64,000 nt of DNA, from positions 310,001 to 374,000 of the forward strand of contig NZ_FNNI01000003.1 in the NCBI RefSeq assembly GCF_900106955.1, given 5' to 3'. The stretch comes from Aidingimonas halophila (GTDB lineage: Bacteria; Pseudomonadota; Gammaproteobacteria; Pseudomonadales; Halomonadaceae). Below are positions 18,788 through 28,112 of the stretch, piece after piece. The translations under genes and the position numbers were made by a program. How positions within the stretch are numbered: position 1 is the first letter of the stretch; the number at the start of each line of letters is the position of its first letter. The notes beneath the pieces are model-generated. The model was not told the DNA's origin. It was given only the letters and a program-made list of their open reading frames with translations, and made no database searches.

Positions 18788-20239
18788 TCAAGGGGCAGGG
18801 GCGACAGCGGTGTGGCGTGACATGAAACCATAGTAGAACAGCCCGCCGAGGCCCGCGCCGATCAACCAGGCATACCCACCCAGTGCTTCGAGTGCCGGTA
18901 CCCATACCGATGAAATCGAGAACAGCGCAGCCAGACCGAAGGCGGCGAGCGCCCGCTGATTCCATCCCTTGGTGTAGTAATAGGCGCTGTCCGGGGCGGA
19001 GGAGAACATGGCTTCCAGGTCCAGGTTCTGACGTTTCACGAGGTAATAATCGACCACGATGATGCCGTAGAACGGCGCGACGACGGCACCCAGGGCATTG
19101 ACGAAGCCGGGAACGCCGATACGACTGATCACGGTGACCCACAGGGCGCCGATGAAGAAAGCGATGATCGCTGTGATCAACCCGCCGACACGAAAGCTGA
19201 TCTTGCGGGGAAAGAGGTTGGCCAAGTCATAGGCCGGTGGAATGAAGTTGGCGACCAGATTGATCCCGACCGTGGCAGCAAAGAAGGTGATGGCGGCAAT
19301 GATCGTCAGCGGGAGTGCATCGACGCGTTCGACGATATCCGAGGGGTTGGTCAGGGTTTCGCCGAATATCACCAGCGTACCGGCGGTGATGATCAATGCG
19401 ATGAACGAAAAGAACGCGACATTGAGCGGCAGGCCGAGCAGGTTGCCAAGCTTCATCTCGCGTTCGCTGCGAACGAAGCGCGTGAAATCGCCGAAATTGA
19501 TCACGACCGCGGCGAAGTAGGCGATCATGGTTCCGGTGATGGCCAGAAAAGCCGTAATGGGGTTACCTCCGCCGTCGCCTTCTTCACCACTGAAAATGGT
19601 GCCGATGGCAGGGAGCAGCTCGCTGCCGGCCTGAATCCATACCACGCCCATCAATGCAATCATGACCAGGTAGACCAGCGGCCCGGCCCAATTGAGGAAG
19701 TGCTTGATGCGCTCGATCCCGGACCAGAAGATGGCGATCTGAAAGGCCCAGACGATCACGAACGAGATCCAGTCGATCGTCGATAATCCCAGCAGTGTGC
19801 CGCCGGGGTCGCCAAACAGCGCTGTCAGGAGCAATGCCATGGCGGTTGAGGCGAAATAGGTTTGTACGCCGTACCAGAAAATGCCAATGATGGCGCGCAG
19901 CATGGCTGGGAAGTTGGCGCCGTGAACCCCCATGCTGGCCCGTACCATGACGGGAAAAGGGATACCGTACTTGACGCTGGGTTTGCCGGTGAGATTCACC
20001 AGAAACATCACCACCACACCAGCCAGGATGATGGCTGCCATCACCGCCCAGCCGTTGAGACCATACGAGAGAAAGAGCGAGGCGGCCAGGGTATAGCCGA
20101 ACAGGCTCTGGATGTCATTGGACCAGACATTGAAAATCTCGAAGGCGCCCCATCGGCGTTCAGTTTTCTTGATCGGGGCCAGGTCGGCATTGTAAAGCGC
20201 CGGGTCCCGGCTCGCGATATCGAGTTCGTTATCGTTCAT
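18788..20239 (-). CDS. NCS1-family permease (allantoin/purine type), copy 1
   Basis: 483-residue NCS1 (purine/cytosine/hydantoin) transporter with about 12 membrane spans. The N-terminal cytoplasmic segment carries the family's KKTERRWGAFEIFNVWSND motif before span 1. Asn/Trp-rich substrate-site stretches such as AIIGIFWYGVQTYFAST in span 3 and NFGDFTRF in span 6 are visible. The start follows AGGAG by about 6 bases. It is the third gene of a probable racemase-permease-permease unit on the minus strand. Allantoin, urate or hydantoin are plausible substrates; which paralogue takes which cannot be read from the sequence. Confidence 0.85.
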   Translation of the reverse strand: MNDNELDIASRDPALYNADLAPIKKTERRWGAFEIFNVWSNDIQSLFGYTLAASLFLSYGLNGWAVMAAIILAGVVVMFLVNLTGKPSVKYGIPFPVMVRASMGVHGANFPAMLRAIIGIFWYGVQTYFASTAMALLLTALFGDPGGTLLGLSTIDWISFVIVWAFQIAIFWSGIERIKHFLNWAGPLVYLVMIALMGVVWIQAGSELLPAIGTIFSGEEGDGGGNPITAFLAITGTMIAYFAAVVINFGDFTRFVRSEREMKLGNLLGLPLNVAFFSFIALIITAGTLVIFGETLTNPSDIVERVDALPLTIIAAITFFAATVGINLVANFIPPAYDLANLFPRKISFRVGGLITAIIAFFIGALWVTVISRIGVPGFVNALGAVVAPFYGIIVVDYYLVKRQNLDLEAMFSSAPDSAYYYTKGWNQRALAAFGLAALFSISSVWVPALEALGGYAWLIGAGLGGLFYYGFMSRHTAVAPAP

Positions 20240-20305
20240 TGGCCACTCCTGCAAGCGCGTGAAGAGGACCGCCGAGGGCAGCGGTCCTGCCGTATGGTGG
20301 GTAAG

Positions 20306-21670
20306 TCAGTTGGTGAAACGTTGGCAGGGAGACCAGTAGCGCATCAGCACATAATAGGCCACTCCCGCCGGGATCAGACTGGCGTACCAGGAGATATCCG
20401 ATACCGTGAAAGCCACGACAACGCCAATGCCGGTCGCGATAAGGGCCGCATAGTTGACCCCCTGATACGGACCGTTCTGATCATAGAGTTTGTCGAGATC
20501 CAACTGGCGGCGACGGATCAAGTAATAATCCACTACCAGAATCGCGAAAATCGGGCCGAGGAAAGCCGAGTAGGTCTGTACGAACACCTGGAGGCCCGCC
20601 GCCGAGCCGTCCTTGACCAGCTCCCAGGGGAAAGTGGCAAAGGCCAGGAAACCGACGATGACGGTGGCGGTTCGGTACTTCAGCTTGAAGACATCCATCA
20701 ACACATAGGTGGGTGGCACCACGTTGTTGAGCACATTGGTGGTCACCTGGGCAAACGCAATGAACAGCAGGGTGGTCATCAACAGCGGCGTATTGTCCAC
20801 GGCATTGGCGAAGACATCGATGGGGTCGGCGACGCCGGTTGCCTCGGACACCATGAACCCGATGAGTCCCATGAAAATGGTGCAGGGCAGGATGGACATG
20901 GAGTAAATGGTGGTCAGCATGCCGGGGCCGCTGCCATGCTTGAGCTCACGGGCATAGTCACTGACATTGAGGATCATGGTGCTGTAGATCCCCAGGAACA
21001 GCATGGTGGCCCCCCAGAACGGCAGCCCCCAGGAGCCTTCCATGGTGATCAGGCTTGCCGAGAGCTCGTCGCCATAGCGCTGAATGGTGCTGTAGAACAT
21101 ATAGACCAGCGAGGCGAGAATGAAAGCACTGCCGATATTTTCCAGCCACTTGATGCCCTGGAAACCGAAAACCGAAAGCAGGATTTGCAGTAGTTGGAAG
21201 GTGATGAAGAAAAAGACGATGTTGCTGAAGCCGAATAGCGTTTCCGAGACAGCGTTCAGTGCACCGGCACCGATCCAGCTCTGGAAGCCGTACCAGACGA
21301 TGGCGGGCAAGGCGCGTACCAGCCCGGGCAGGCGGGTGCCGGAGAAGCCGAATGCACTGCGTGCCTGAACCATGAAGGGAATGCCGTATTTGTAGCCGGC
21401 GGCGCCATTGAGTGCCAGAGCGACGCCGATCACGAAACAGCCGATGGCGATGGCCAGGGTCGCCTGGATCAGATTCAGAGTACCCACCACGCTGGAGCCC
21501 ATGGCGAAGGTGCCGATGGAGACGCAGCCACCGAACCAGGCCAGAAAATAGGAGGCACGCCCCATGATGCGAACCTTCTGTGGTGCCAGATTCTCGTCAC
21601 CTGGGGCTTTATCGTTGACGGCTGCGGGATGCGGCGTAACGGCGTCGGGTTGGGGGATGTCTTGTTGCAT
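20306..21670 (-). CDS. NCS1-family permease (cytosine/purine type), copy 2
   Basis: 454-residue transporter of the same superfamily as its neighbour but clearly divergent, with about 12 spans. The N-terminus is longer and acidic (MQQDIPQPDAVTPHP...), then comes span 1 at about 38-58 (ASYFLAWFGGCVSIGTF). LVRALPAIVWYGFQSWIGAG in span 3 is the NCS1 substrate-site region, and SDYAREL is near 245. It lies 66 bases upstream of copy 1 and 121 bases after the racemase gene on the same strand. Two NCS1 genes side by side suggest different substrates, perhaps allantoin and a free purine or hydantoin. Confidence 0.85.
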   Translation of the reverse strand: MQQDIPQPDAVTPHPAAVNDKAPGDENLAPQKVRIMGRASYFLAWFGGCVSIGTFAMGSSVVGTLNLIQATLAIAIGCFVIGVALALNGAAGYKYGIPFMVQARSAFGFSGTRLPGLVRALPAIVWYGFQSWIGAGALNAVSETLFGFSNIVFFFITFQLLQILLSVFGFQGIKWLENIGSAFILASLVYMFYSTIQRYGDELSASLITMEGSWGLPFWGATMLFLGIYSTMILNVSDYARELKHGSGPGMLTTIYSMSILPCTIFMGLIGFMVSEATGVADPIDVFANAVDNTPLLMTTLLFIAFAQVTTNVLNNVVPPTYVLMDVFKLKYRTATVIVGFLAFATFPWELVKDGSAAGLQVFVQTYSAFLGPIFAILVVDYYLIRRRQLDLDKLYDQNGPYQGVNYAALIATGIGVVVAFTVSDISWYASLIPAGVAYYVLMRYWSPCQRFTN

Positions 21671-21791
21671 GTTGTTGTCCTCGCAAGAGTATCTCGGGGT
21701 TGTTGTTGTCAGCCACCGCGCCCATCAGGGCTGAGTGTGTGAGTCTTGCGGCGTGCGGCTCGTTGTTGTGTCGGTTTGGTGCCACCTCGCC

Positions 21792-22532
21792 TCAGGGCGT
21801 TTCGCGCGACAGGTGTTCGAAGCGACCGGTGAAAGCCTTCGGTCGCGGAAAAGCAAGATCGCCGTACTTGCTGGTGCCGAGTCCCAGACCCACGAGCGCC
21901 TCGGCCAGTTTGACCGCGGATGTGACGCCCTCCACGACCGGTAGTCCGACAGCGTCACTGATGGTATCCGTCAGTTCGGCCATGCCGCCGCACCCCAGGA
22001 CGATGGAGCCGATGTTGTCCTCATCCCTGGCCCGCCGACACTCATCGATGATGCGCCCGAGAGCGGCCTCGCCCTCCTCTTCCAGATCCAGTACCGGAAT
22101 GTCGGCGGCACGCACTCGCCGGCAGTGATGGCGGAAGCCGTACTGTTCCAGCAAATGTTCGGCGATGATGGTGGTGCGACCGAGCGTTGTCACGATGGAG
22201 AAGCGGGTACTGATCAGGGTCGCCATGTGAAATGCCGCCTCGGCGATACCGATGACCGGTGCCCGGGTCAGTTCACGAGCGGCCAGCAGGCCTGGGTCGC
22301 CGAAGCAGGCAATGACATAGGCATCGGTGGCATCATTTTCACCGGCCCGGATTTCCTCGGTTACCCCGACGGCACTGATGGTTTCATCGAAGTGGCTTTC
22401 GATCGAGACGGGGCCGCCGCTGGGCTGACTTGCCGTGATGCGTGTGCCGGGGGCGGCAATACGCCGAGCGGCTTCACCGATCGTCTCGGTCATCGCCGAG
22501 GTCGTATTGGGATTGATGACTCGGATATGCAT
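21792..22532 (-). CDS. Asp/Glu/hydantoin racemase, probable allantoin racemase
   Basis: 246 residues of the two-domain racemase fold, starting HIRVINPNTTSAMTETI. The two catalytic cysteines are visible in VIACFGDPGLLAA (near 75) and IVLGCGGMAEL (near 180). Such enzymes (HpxA type) interconvert R- and S-allantoin, which lets the single allantoinase use both forms. The start is the ATG with CAGGA about 10 bases upstream; the longer frame begins inside an operator-like palindrome. It is the first gene of the racemase-permease-permease unit, divergent from puuE. A hydantoin substrate is also possible. Confidence 0.87.
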   Translation of the reverse strand: MHIRVINPNTTSAMTETIGEAARRIAAPGTRITASQPSGGPVSIESHFDETISAVGVTEEIRAGENDATDAYVIACFGDPGLLAARELTRAPVIGIAEAAFHMATLISTRFSIVTTLGRTTIIAEHLLEQYGFRHHCRRVRAADIPVLDLEEEGEAALGRIIDECRRARDEDNIGSIVLGCGGMAELTDTISDAVGLPVVEGVTSAVKLAEALVGLGLGTSKYGDLAFPRPKAFTGRFEHLSRETP

Positions 22533-22561
22533 GGCATGCGTCCTGACCAATTGGGCAACTT

Positions 22562-22593
22562 TTGTGAACAAAATAGTAGCTATTTGTACACAA
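22562..22593. promoter_or_regulatory. Tandem candidate operators, TTGTNNACAA
   Basis: Two palindromes, TTGTGAACAA (22562-22571) and TTGTACACAA (22584-22593), lie 30 bases upstream of the racemase start. Their centres are 22 bases apart, close to two helical turns, so they sit on the same DNA face. They match the site found before puuE, uraD and the GntR gene; binding by that regulator is inferred. Confidence 0.6.
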
Positions 22594-22721
22594 AATAGAA
22601 GCCGCTTTCACCGAACGCAAGAGCGACGTTGAAAAACGCTTGACGTATCCATATCGGGCGGCTTCTTCCAGGAACCGTGCGCACATTGTGCTTGCAGGAT
22701 CAGTCCGGGATCAGGCATGGC

Positions 22722-22750
22722 TTGCATCTAATATGGATACACTCTACATT
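22722..22750 (+). promoter_or_regulatory. Candidate sigma-70 promoter for puuE
   Basis: TTGCAT (22722-22727) and TACATT (22745-22750) are separated by exactly 17 bases. The candidate operator at 22755-22764 would cover the start site, which suits repression. Confidence 0.45.
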
Positions 22751-22754
22751 TTTA

Positions 22755-22764
22755 TTGTATACAT
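22755..22764. promoter_or_regulatory. Candidate operator, TTGTATACAA type (puuE)
   Basis: TTGTATACAT, 9 of 10 matches to the palindrome. It lies 41 bases upstream of the puuE start and just downstream of a candidate -10 element. Confidence 0.55.
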
Positions 22765-22804
22765 AAATGGGTCGATGACTCCGAACAATCAAAGGAAAGA
22801 CATC

Positions 22805-23743
22805 ATGAGTCCCTCCACGAACGCTGAATATCCTCGTGATCTGAAAGGTTACGGACGCACGCCGCCCCATGCCGATTGGCCGGGCAAGGCCCGGATCGCT
22901 GTCCAGTTCGTTCTCAATTACGAGGAAGGTGGTGAGAACTGTGTTCTGCATGGCGACAGCCACTCAGAAAAATTCCTGTCCGAGATCGTGGGTGCCGAGG
23001 CGTATCCCGAACGACACATGAGTATGGAGTCGATTTATGAATACGGCTCCCGCGTTGGCGTCTGGCGGGTACTCAATGAGTTTGAGCGTCGCGGCTTGCC
23101 ATTGACGGTCTTCGGCGTGGCCATGGCCCTGGAGCGTCATCCCGACGTGGCTCAGGCATTCAAGGAGCTGGGACACGAAGTGGCTTGTCATGGCTGGCGC
23201 TGGATTCATTACCAGGGCGTGCCGGAGAGTGTCGAACGCGAACACATGCGTCGCGCCATCGAGATCTTCCAGGAGCTCTACGGGGAAAAACCCTTGGGTT
23301 GGTATACCGGACGGGACAGCCCCAATACCCGTCGCCTGGTCCTCGACGAGGGATCCTTCCTCTACGACAGCGATTACTATGGGGATGACCTGCCGTTCTG
23401 GACACAGGCGAAGGACAGCGAGGGAGACATGCATGATCATCTGATCGTGCCCTATACCCTGGACTCCAACGACATGCGCTTCGCCTCTCCGCAAGGATTC
23501 AACACTGCCGAGCACTTCTTCACCTATCTCCGCGACGCCTTCGATGTCCTTTATGCTGAAGGCGAGGAGACCCCAAAGATGCTGTCGGTTGGCTTGCACT
23601 GCCGGTTGATCGGTCGTCCCGGACGCTTCCGGGCCCTGCAGCGCTTTCTCGATCACATCGAGGCCCATGACCGTGTCTGGGTCACGCGACGGATCGATAT
23701 CGCCAGGCACTGGGCCGAGAGACATCCCGTGCGAAATGGTTGA
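22805..23743 (+). CDS. puuE: Allantoinase PuuE (polysaccharide-deacetylase fold)
   Basis: 312 residues, the usual PuuE length. It belongs to the NodB/polysaccharide deacetylase fold and is unrelated to the metal-dependent amidohydrolase AllB. PuuE converts allantoin to allantoate without a typical metal requirement. Hallmarks are YPRDLKGYGRTPPHADWPG at the start, VQFVLNYEEGGE near 35-46, HGWRWIHYQ near 140, and WYTGRDSPNTRRL near 175. I start at the ATG with AAGGAA 7 bases upstream; the upstream in-frame extension covers the promoter and operator. It is divergent from the racemase gene and 48 bases before allE. Confidence 0.94.
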   Translation: MSPSTNAEYPRDLKGYGRTPPHADWPGKARIAVQFVLNYEEGGENCVLHGDSHSEKFLSEIVGAEAYPERHMSMESIYEYGSRVGVWRVLNEFERRGLPLTVFGVAMALERHPDVAQAFKELGHEVACHGWRWIHYQGVPESVEREHMRRAIEIFQELYGEKPLGWYTGRDSPNTRRLVLDEGSFLYDSDYYGDDLPFWTQAKDSEGDMHDHLIVPYTLDSNDMRFASPQGFNTAEHFFTYLRDAFDVLYAEGEETPKMLSVGLHCRLIGRPGRFRALQRFLDHIEAHDRVWVTRRIDIARHWAERHPVRNG

Positions 23744-23763
23744 TGAGCGATTCCATCAAATAA

Positions 23764-23780
23764 ATGGAAAATATTTCCAT
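23764..23780. promoter_or_regulatory. Candidate IclR-type operator before allE
   Basis: ATGGAAAATATTTCCAT: perfect 7-base arms ATGGAAA/TTTCCAT around ATA, 11 bases before the allE start. The identical 17-mer recurs at 25234-25250 before gcl. I infer the IclR regulator encoded at 14647 binds both. Confidence 0.65.
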
Positions 23781-23791
23781 AAAGGTTTCTT

Positions 23792-24625
23792 ATGACGCAG
23801 CGTCAATACTATGCACCGACTGGTGGCCTGCCGCCCCAGACCCAGTTGTTGACCGATCGGGCGGTATTCACCGAGGCCTATGCGGTGATTCCCAAGGGGG
23901 TCATGTGCGACATCGTGACCAGCTATCTCCCCTTCTGGGACAACACCCGACTGTGGATGCTGTCGCGTCCCTTGTCGGGATTCGCCGAGACGTTCTCCCA
24001 GTACATCATGGAGGTGTCGCCTGGAGGGGGGAGCGACAAGCCGGAACCGGATGCCGCTGCCGAGGCCGTTCTGTTCGTCGTCGAGGGTGAAATGACGCTG
24101 ACGATCGATGGAGAAAACCATGTCATGGGGCCCGGGGGTTATGCGTATCTACCGCCAGCGTGCCCATGGCAGGTACGCAACCATGCCTCGGCAGCAGTAC
24201 GGTTCCATTGGATCCGCAAGGCCTATGAGCATGTCGAGGGGTTGGACGTGCCGCCCCCCTTCGTGACCAATGAAAACGATATCGAACCGACACCGATGCC
24301 CGAGACGGATGGCCGTTGGGCAACGACACGCTTCGTCGATCCCGAAGATCTGCGGCATGACATGCATGTGACGATCGTGACCTTTCAGCCGGGCGGTGTG
24401 ATTCCCTTCGATGAAACGCACGTGATGGAGCACGGGCTCTACGTACTGGAAGGTAAGGGCGTTTATCATCTCAACCAGGACTGGGTGGAAGTTGAAGCCG
24501 GCGATTTCATGTGGCTGCGCGCTTTTTGCCCTCAGGCTTGTTATGCCGGGGGGCCCGGGCCATTCCGGTATCTGCTGTATAAGGACGTGAACCGTCATGC
24601 ATCGTTGCGACCCGGCCCCCGCTAG
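23792..24625 (+). CDS. allE: (S)-ureidoglycine aminohydrolase
   Basis: 277-residue bicupin that releases ammonia from (S)-ureidoglycine to give ureidoglycolate. Cupin 1 covers about 60-125 (EAVLFVVEGEMTLTIDGE, GGYAYLPPACPW), and cupin 2 about 190-265 (FQPGGVIPFDETHVMEHGLY, AGDFMWLRAFCPQ). The metal-binding Glu/His/His/Gln set of family members would lie in the second cupin (ETHVMEHGLYVLEG). It is 14 bases upstream of allA, which uses its product. It has an internal promoter region with an IclR-type palindrome. Confidence 0.93.
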   Translation: MTQRQYYAPTGGLPPQTQLLTDRAVFTEAYAVIPKGVMCDIVTSYLPFWDNTRLWMLSRPLSGFAETFSQYIMEVSPGGGSDKPEPDAAAEAVLFVVEGEMTLTIDGENHVMGPGGYAYLPPACPWQVRNHASAAVRFHWIRKAYEHVEGLDVPPPFVTNENDIEPTPMPETDGRWATTRFVDPEDLRHDMHVTIVTFQPGGVIPFDETHVMEHGLYVLEGKGVYHLNQDWVEVEAGDFMWLRAFCPQACYAGGPGPFRYLLYKDVNRHASLRPGPR

Positions 24626-24639
24626 CCAGAGGAGTACTT

Positions 24640-25128
24640 ATGCTGGAATTGACAGCCGAACCATTGACCCCGGAGGCCTTCGCACCGTTCGGTGACGTCA
24701 TCGACACACGAACGGCCGATTATTTCCACATCAATGCCGGACGCACGCGTCGTTACCACGATCTGGCCATGGTCGAGCTATTGGGGGACGAGGCACGCCC
24801 CTTGATCAGCATCTTCGCCAGCCAGCCGGTGGCGATTCCCCTGACACTGGACTTCCTGGAGTGTCATCCCCTCGGCAGCCAGGCCTTCATGCCACTTCAT
24901 GGGGAACGTTTCCTGATCGTGGTGGCGCCCCCGGGGGAGACAATCGATCCGGCAACGGTGCGCGCTTTCGTTACCGATGGTCGCCAGGGAGTGAACTATC
25001 GGGCGGGAACCTGGCACGCGATTCAATCGGTGCTGGATCGCGAGGGCGAATTCCTGGTTGTCGACCGAGGGGGGCCGGGTGACAACTGTGAGGAGTATTC
25101 ATTGGACCTGCGGGTCACGCTGGAGTGA
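24640..25128 (+). CDS. allA: Ureidoglycolate lyase
   Basis: 162-residue cupin-like enzyme splitting ureidoglycolate into glyoxylate and urea. It begins LELTAEPLTPEAFAPFGDVID, with HPLGSQAFMPLHGERFLIVV near 72-91 and YRAGTWHAIQSVL near 118-130, all family signatures. AGAGGAG precedes the ATG. It is the last gene of the puuE/allE/allA run and is followed by a strong Rho-independent terminator. The urea it releases is not handled by any gene in the window (no urease or urea carboxylase). Confidence 0.95.
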   Translation: MLELTAEPLTPEAFAPFGDVIDTRTADYFHINAGRTRRYHDLAMVELLGDEARPLISIFASQPVAIPLTLDFLECHPLGSQAFMPLHGERFLIVVAPPGETIDPATVRAFVTDGRQGVNYRAGTWHAIQSVLDREGEFLVVDRGGPGDNCEEYSLDLRVTLE

Positions 25129-25177
25129 TACACCCGCTTCCCACATGGTGAGTCAGCATTCCGATGCGTGGGCTGAT

Positions 25178-25206
25178 GGCCGGCAATTGATTTGCCGGTC
25201 TTTTTT
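25178..25206 (+). terminator. Rho-independent terminator after allA
   Basis: Stem CCGGCAA/TTGCCGG (25180-25186 and 25192-25198), extended by a G-C pair and a wobble, with loop TTGAT, followed by C and six T. It separates allA transcription from gcl. Confidence 0.85.
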
Positions 25207-25233
25207 GTGTCATTTTGCCCTTATAAATTTTTT

Positions 25234-25250
25234 ATGGAAAATATTTCCAT
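25234..25250. promoter_or_regulatory. Candidate IclR-type operator before gcl
   Basis: ATGGAAAATATTTCCAT, identical over all 17 bases to the site before allE. It ends 5 bases before a perfect TTGACA -35 element. Confidence 0.7.
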
Positions 25251-25255
25251 AAATA

Positions 25256-25284
25256 TTGACAGAGTCGTCGTTGAGACCTAGCTT
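25256..25284 (+). promoter_or_regulatory. Candidate promoter for gcl-hyi-glxR
   Basis: Perfect -35 TTGACA at 25256-25261. The best -10 at 17-base spacing is TAGCTT (25279-25284), which is mediocre; TTTATA just downstream is an alternative. TTATATACAA at 25284-25293 is 9 of 10 with the GntR-type palindrome and may add a second layer of control. Confidence 0.5.
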
Positions 25285-25326
25285 TATATACAACAACAAA
25301 GCGAACGCCATCGAGGAGGATTCGTC

Positions 25327-27102
25327 GTGGCTAAAATGACAGCAGCAGAAGCCGCCGTTCACGTACTCAAGAAGGAAGGTGTCGAGGTTGCCTTCGGGCT
25401 GCCGGGTGCCGCCATCAACCCGTTCTATGCCGCTATGCGTCGCGTTGGTGGTGTCGATCACGTGCTGGCGCGCCACGTCGAAGGTGCCTCGCACATGGCC
25501 GAGGGGTATACCCGCACCCAGGCCGGCAATATCGGCGTTTGCATCGGCACGTCCGGACCAGCGGGAACCGACATGGTCACGGGACTGTATTCGGCCAGTG
25601 CCGATTCCATCCCGATCCTCTGCATCACCGGACAGGCGCCCAGCGCCAAGCTTCACAAGGAAGATTTTCAGGCGGTCAATATTCGTGAGATTGCCGGCCC
25701 GGTGACCAAGTGGGCGGTCACGGTACTGGAACCGGCCCAGGTACCCCGGGCATTTCAGCAGGCCTTCCAGTTGATGCGTTCATCGCGTCCCGGTCCGGTA
25801 TTGATCGATCTGCCGATCGATGTGCAGATGAGTGAAATCGAGTTCGATCCCGACACCTACGAGCCGTTACCGGCTTACAAGCCGAGTGCGACACGCGCCC
25901 AGATCGAGAAGGCCTTGGCCATGCTCAATGACGCGGAGCGTCCTTTGCTGGTGGCGGGCGGAGGCATCATCAATGCCGATGCCAGCGACAAGCTCGTTGA
26001 ATTAGCCGAGCTCACCGGGGTACCGGTCATTCCCACTCTGATGGGCTGGGGGACGATCCCCGACGATCATCCCTTGATGGCAGGAATGGCGGGGTTGCAG
26101 ACAGCGCATCGTTACGGCAATGCTACGCTGCTGGCTTCCGATTTCGTCATGGGTATCGGCAACCGCTGGGCCAACCGACACACCGGCAGCCTCGATACGT
26201 ATACTCAGGGACGCACGTTCGTCCATGTCGATATCGAGCCGACCCAGATCGGCCGGATCTTCGGGCCGGATTACGGGATCGTCTCCGATGCCGGCGCCGC
26301 GCTCGAGCTGTTCGTCGAGGTGGCCCGACAGTGGCAGGCCGAAGGCCGGCTCAAGGATCGCAGTGACTGGGCCGAAACATGCCAGGAGCGCAAGCGGACC
26401 TTGCTGCGCAAGACACATTTCGACGATGTGCCGGTCAAGCCGCAGCGTGTGTACGAAGAGATGAACAAGGCCTTCGGGCGAAACACGCGCTATGTCAGCA
26501 CCATCGGCCTGTCGCAGATAGCCGGCGCTCAGTTCCTGCATGTCTATCAGCCCCGTCATTGGATCAACTGTGGTCAGGCCGGCCCTTTGGGGTGGACGAT
26601 TCCTGCCGCCCTTGGGGTCTGCCGAGCGGATCCGGAAGCGGAGGTGGTGGCGTTGTCGGGCGACTATGACTTTCAGTTCATGGTCGAGGAACTGGCTGTC
26701 GGTGCCCAATTCAACTTGCCCTATATTCACGTTCTGGTGAATAACTCCTACCTGGGACTGATTCGCCAGGCGCAACGCGGTTTTGACATGGACTACTGTG
26801 TACAACTGGCGTTCGAGAATATTAACTGTCCCGAGATCAATGGGTACGGTGTGGATCACGTCTCGGTGGTCGAAGGCCTGGGCTGTAAGGCCCTGCGGGT
26901 CACCCGTCCCGAGGCGATCGGTGCGGCATTCTCCGAGGCGCGTGAATTGATGCAACAGTATCGAGTGCCCGTCGTTGTCGAGATCATTCTCGAGCGGGTG
27001 ACTAATATTTCCATGGGGACCGATCTCGACGGGGTCAACGAGTTCGAGGCGCTGGCCGAAAACACCACCGAAGCACCGACATCCATCGCTGCCCTGACTT
27101 GA
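25327..27102 (+). CDS. gcl: Glyoxylate carboligase (tartronate-semialdehyde synthase)
   Basis: 591-residue thiamine-diphosphate enzyme joining two glyoxylates into tartronate semialdehyde with loss of CO2. The usual ThDP-activating glutamate is replaced by valine: V51 in [14 protein letters not shown], exactly the diagnostic Gcl substitution. The ThDP/Mg motif lies near 445-475 ([17 protein letters not shown] ... VNNSYLG). The start is GTG with GAGGAGG upstream. It heads a gcl-hyi-glxR run. In E. coli this operon is repressed by the IclR-family AllR; here an IclR-type palindrome sits at the promoter. Confidence 0.97.
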   Translation: MAKMTAAEAAVHVLKKEGVEVAFGLPGAAINPFYAAMRRVGGVDHVLARHVEGASHMAEGYTRTQAGNIGVCIGTSGPAGTDMVTGLYSASADSIPILCITGQAPSAKLHKEDFQAVNIREIAGPVTKWAVTVLEPAQVPRAFQQAFQLMRSSRPGPVLIDLPIDVQMSEIEFDPDTYEPLPAYKPSATRAQIEKALAMLNDAERPLLVAGGGIINADASDKLVELAELTGVPVIPTLMGWGTIPDDHPLMAGMAGLQTAHRYGNATLLASDFVMGIGNRWANRHTGSLDTYTQGRTFVHVDIEPTQIGRIFGPDYGIVSDAGAALELFVEVARQWQAEGRLKDRSDWAETCQERKRTLLRKTHFDDVPVKPQRVYEEMNKAFGRNTRYVSTIGLSQIAGAQFLHVYQPRHWINCGQAGPLGWTIPAALGVCRADPEAEVVALSGDYDFQFMVEELAVGAQFNLPYIHVLVNNSYLGLIRQAQRGFDMDYCVQLAFENINCPEINGYGVDHVSVVEGLGCKALRVTRPEAIGAAFSEARELMQQYRVPVVVEIILERVTNISMGTDLDGVNEFEALAENTTEAPTSIAALT

Positions 27103-27159
27103 GGCTGACCGGACGTCGGCGGATCGTCACGAGAATCGATAACAAGCGAGGAGACCGTT

Positions 27160-27930
<771 letters not shown>

Positions 27931-28112
27931 AACGCTGTTGCGCTCGGCATCTTGGCCGCCGGCGGTGTCGAGGCGTCGAACCGTCGCAATCCTCATTGAG
28001 CACCCAGTCAACTCCGGTGACTGCGTGCCGGCGGTGGCCGACCTGCCTGCGCTCACGACGCGTTTCAGAAGTTTGCCAACGATCATGAAGACAAGCTGAA
28101 AGGAGAAACATC

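Noticed and set aside
19862-21193. 443-codon open frame on the plus strand opposite the NCS1 genes
   Set aside because: It is antisense to two clear permease genes and rich in His/Gly/Gln of the kind produced by reading membrane genes backwards; no ribosome site or homology.
22640-22804. Extended N-terminus for PuuE
   Set aside because: The in-frame extension runs through the candidate promoter and operator and has no counterpart in PuuE proteins; the internal ATG has a good ribosome site.
26002-26955. 317-codon frame opposite gcl
   Set aside because: Shadow of a strongly conserved gene; composition is typical of an antisense frame in GC-rich DNA.
27931-28112. Possible small gene between hyi and glxR
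   Set aside because: The open frames there are continuations of shadows of hyi and glxR; none has a ribosome site of its own.
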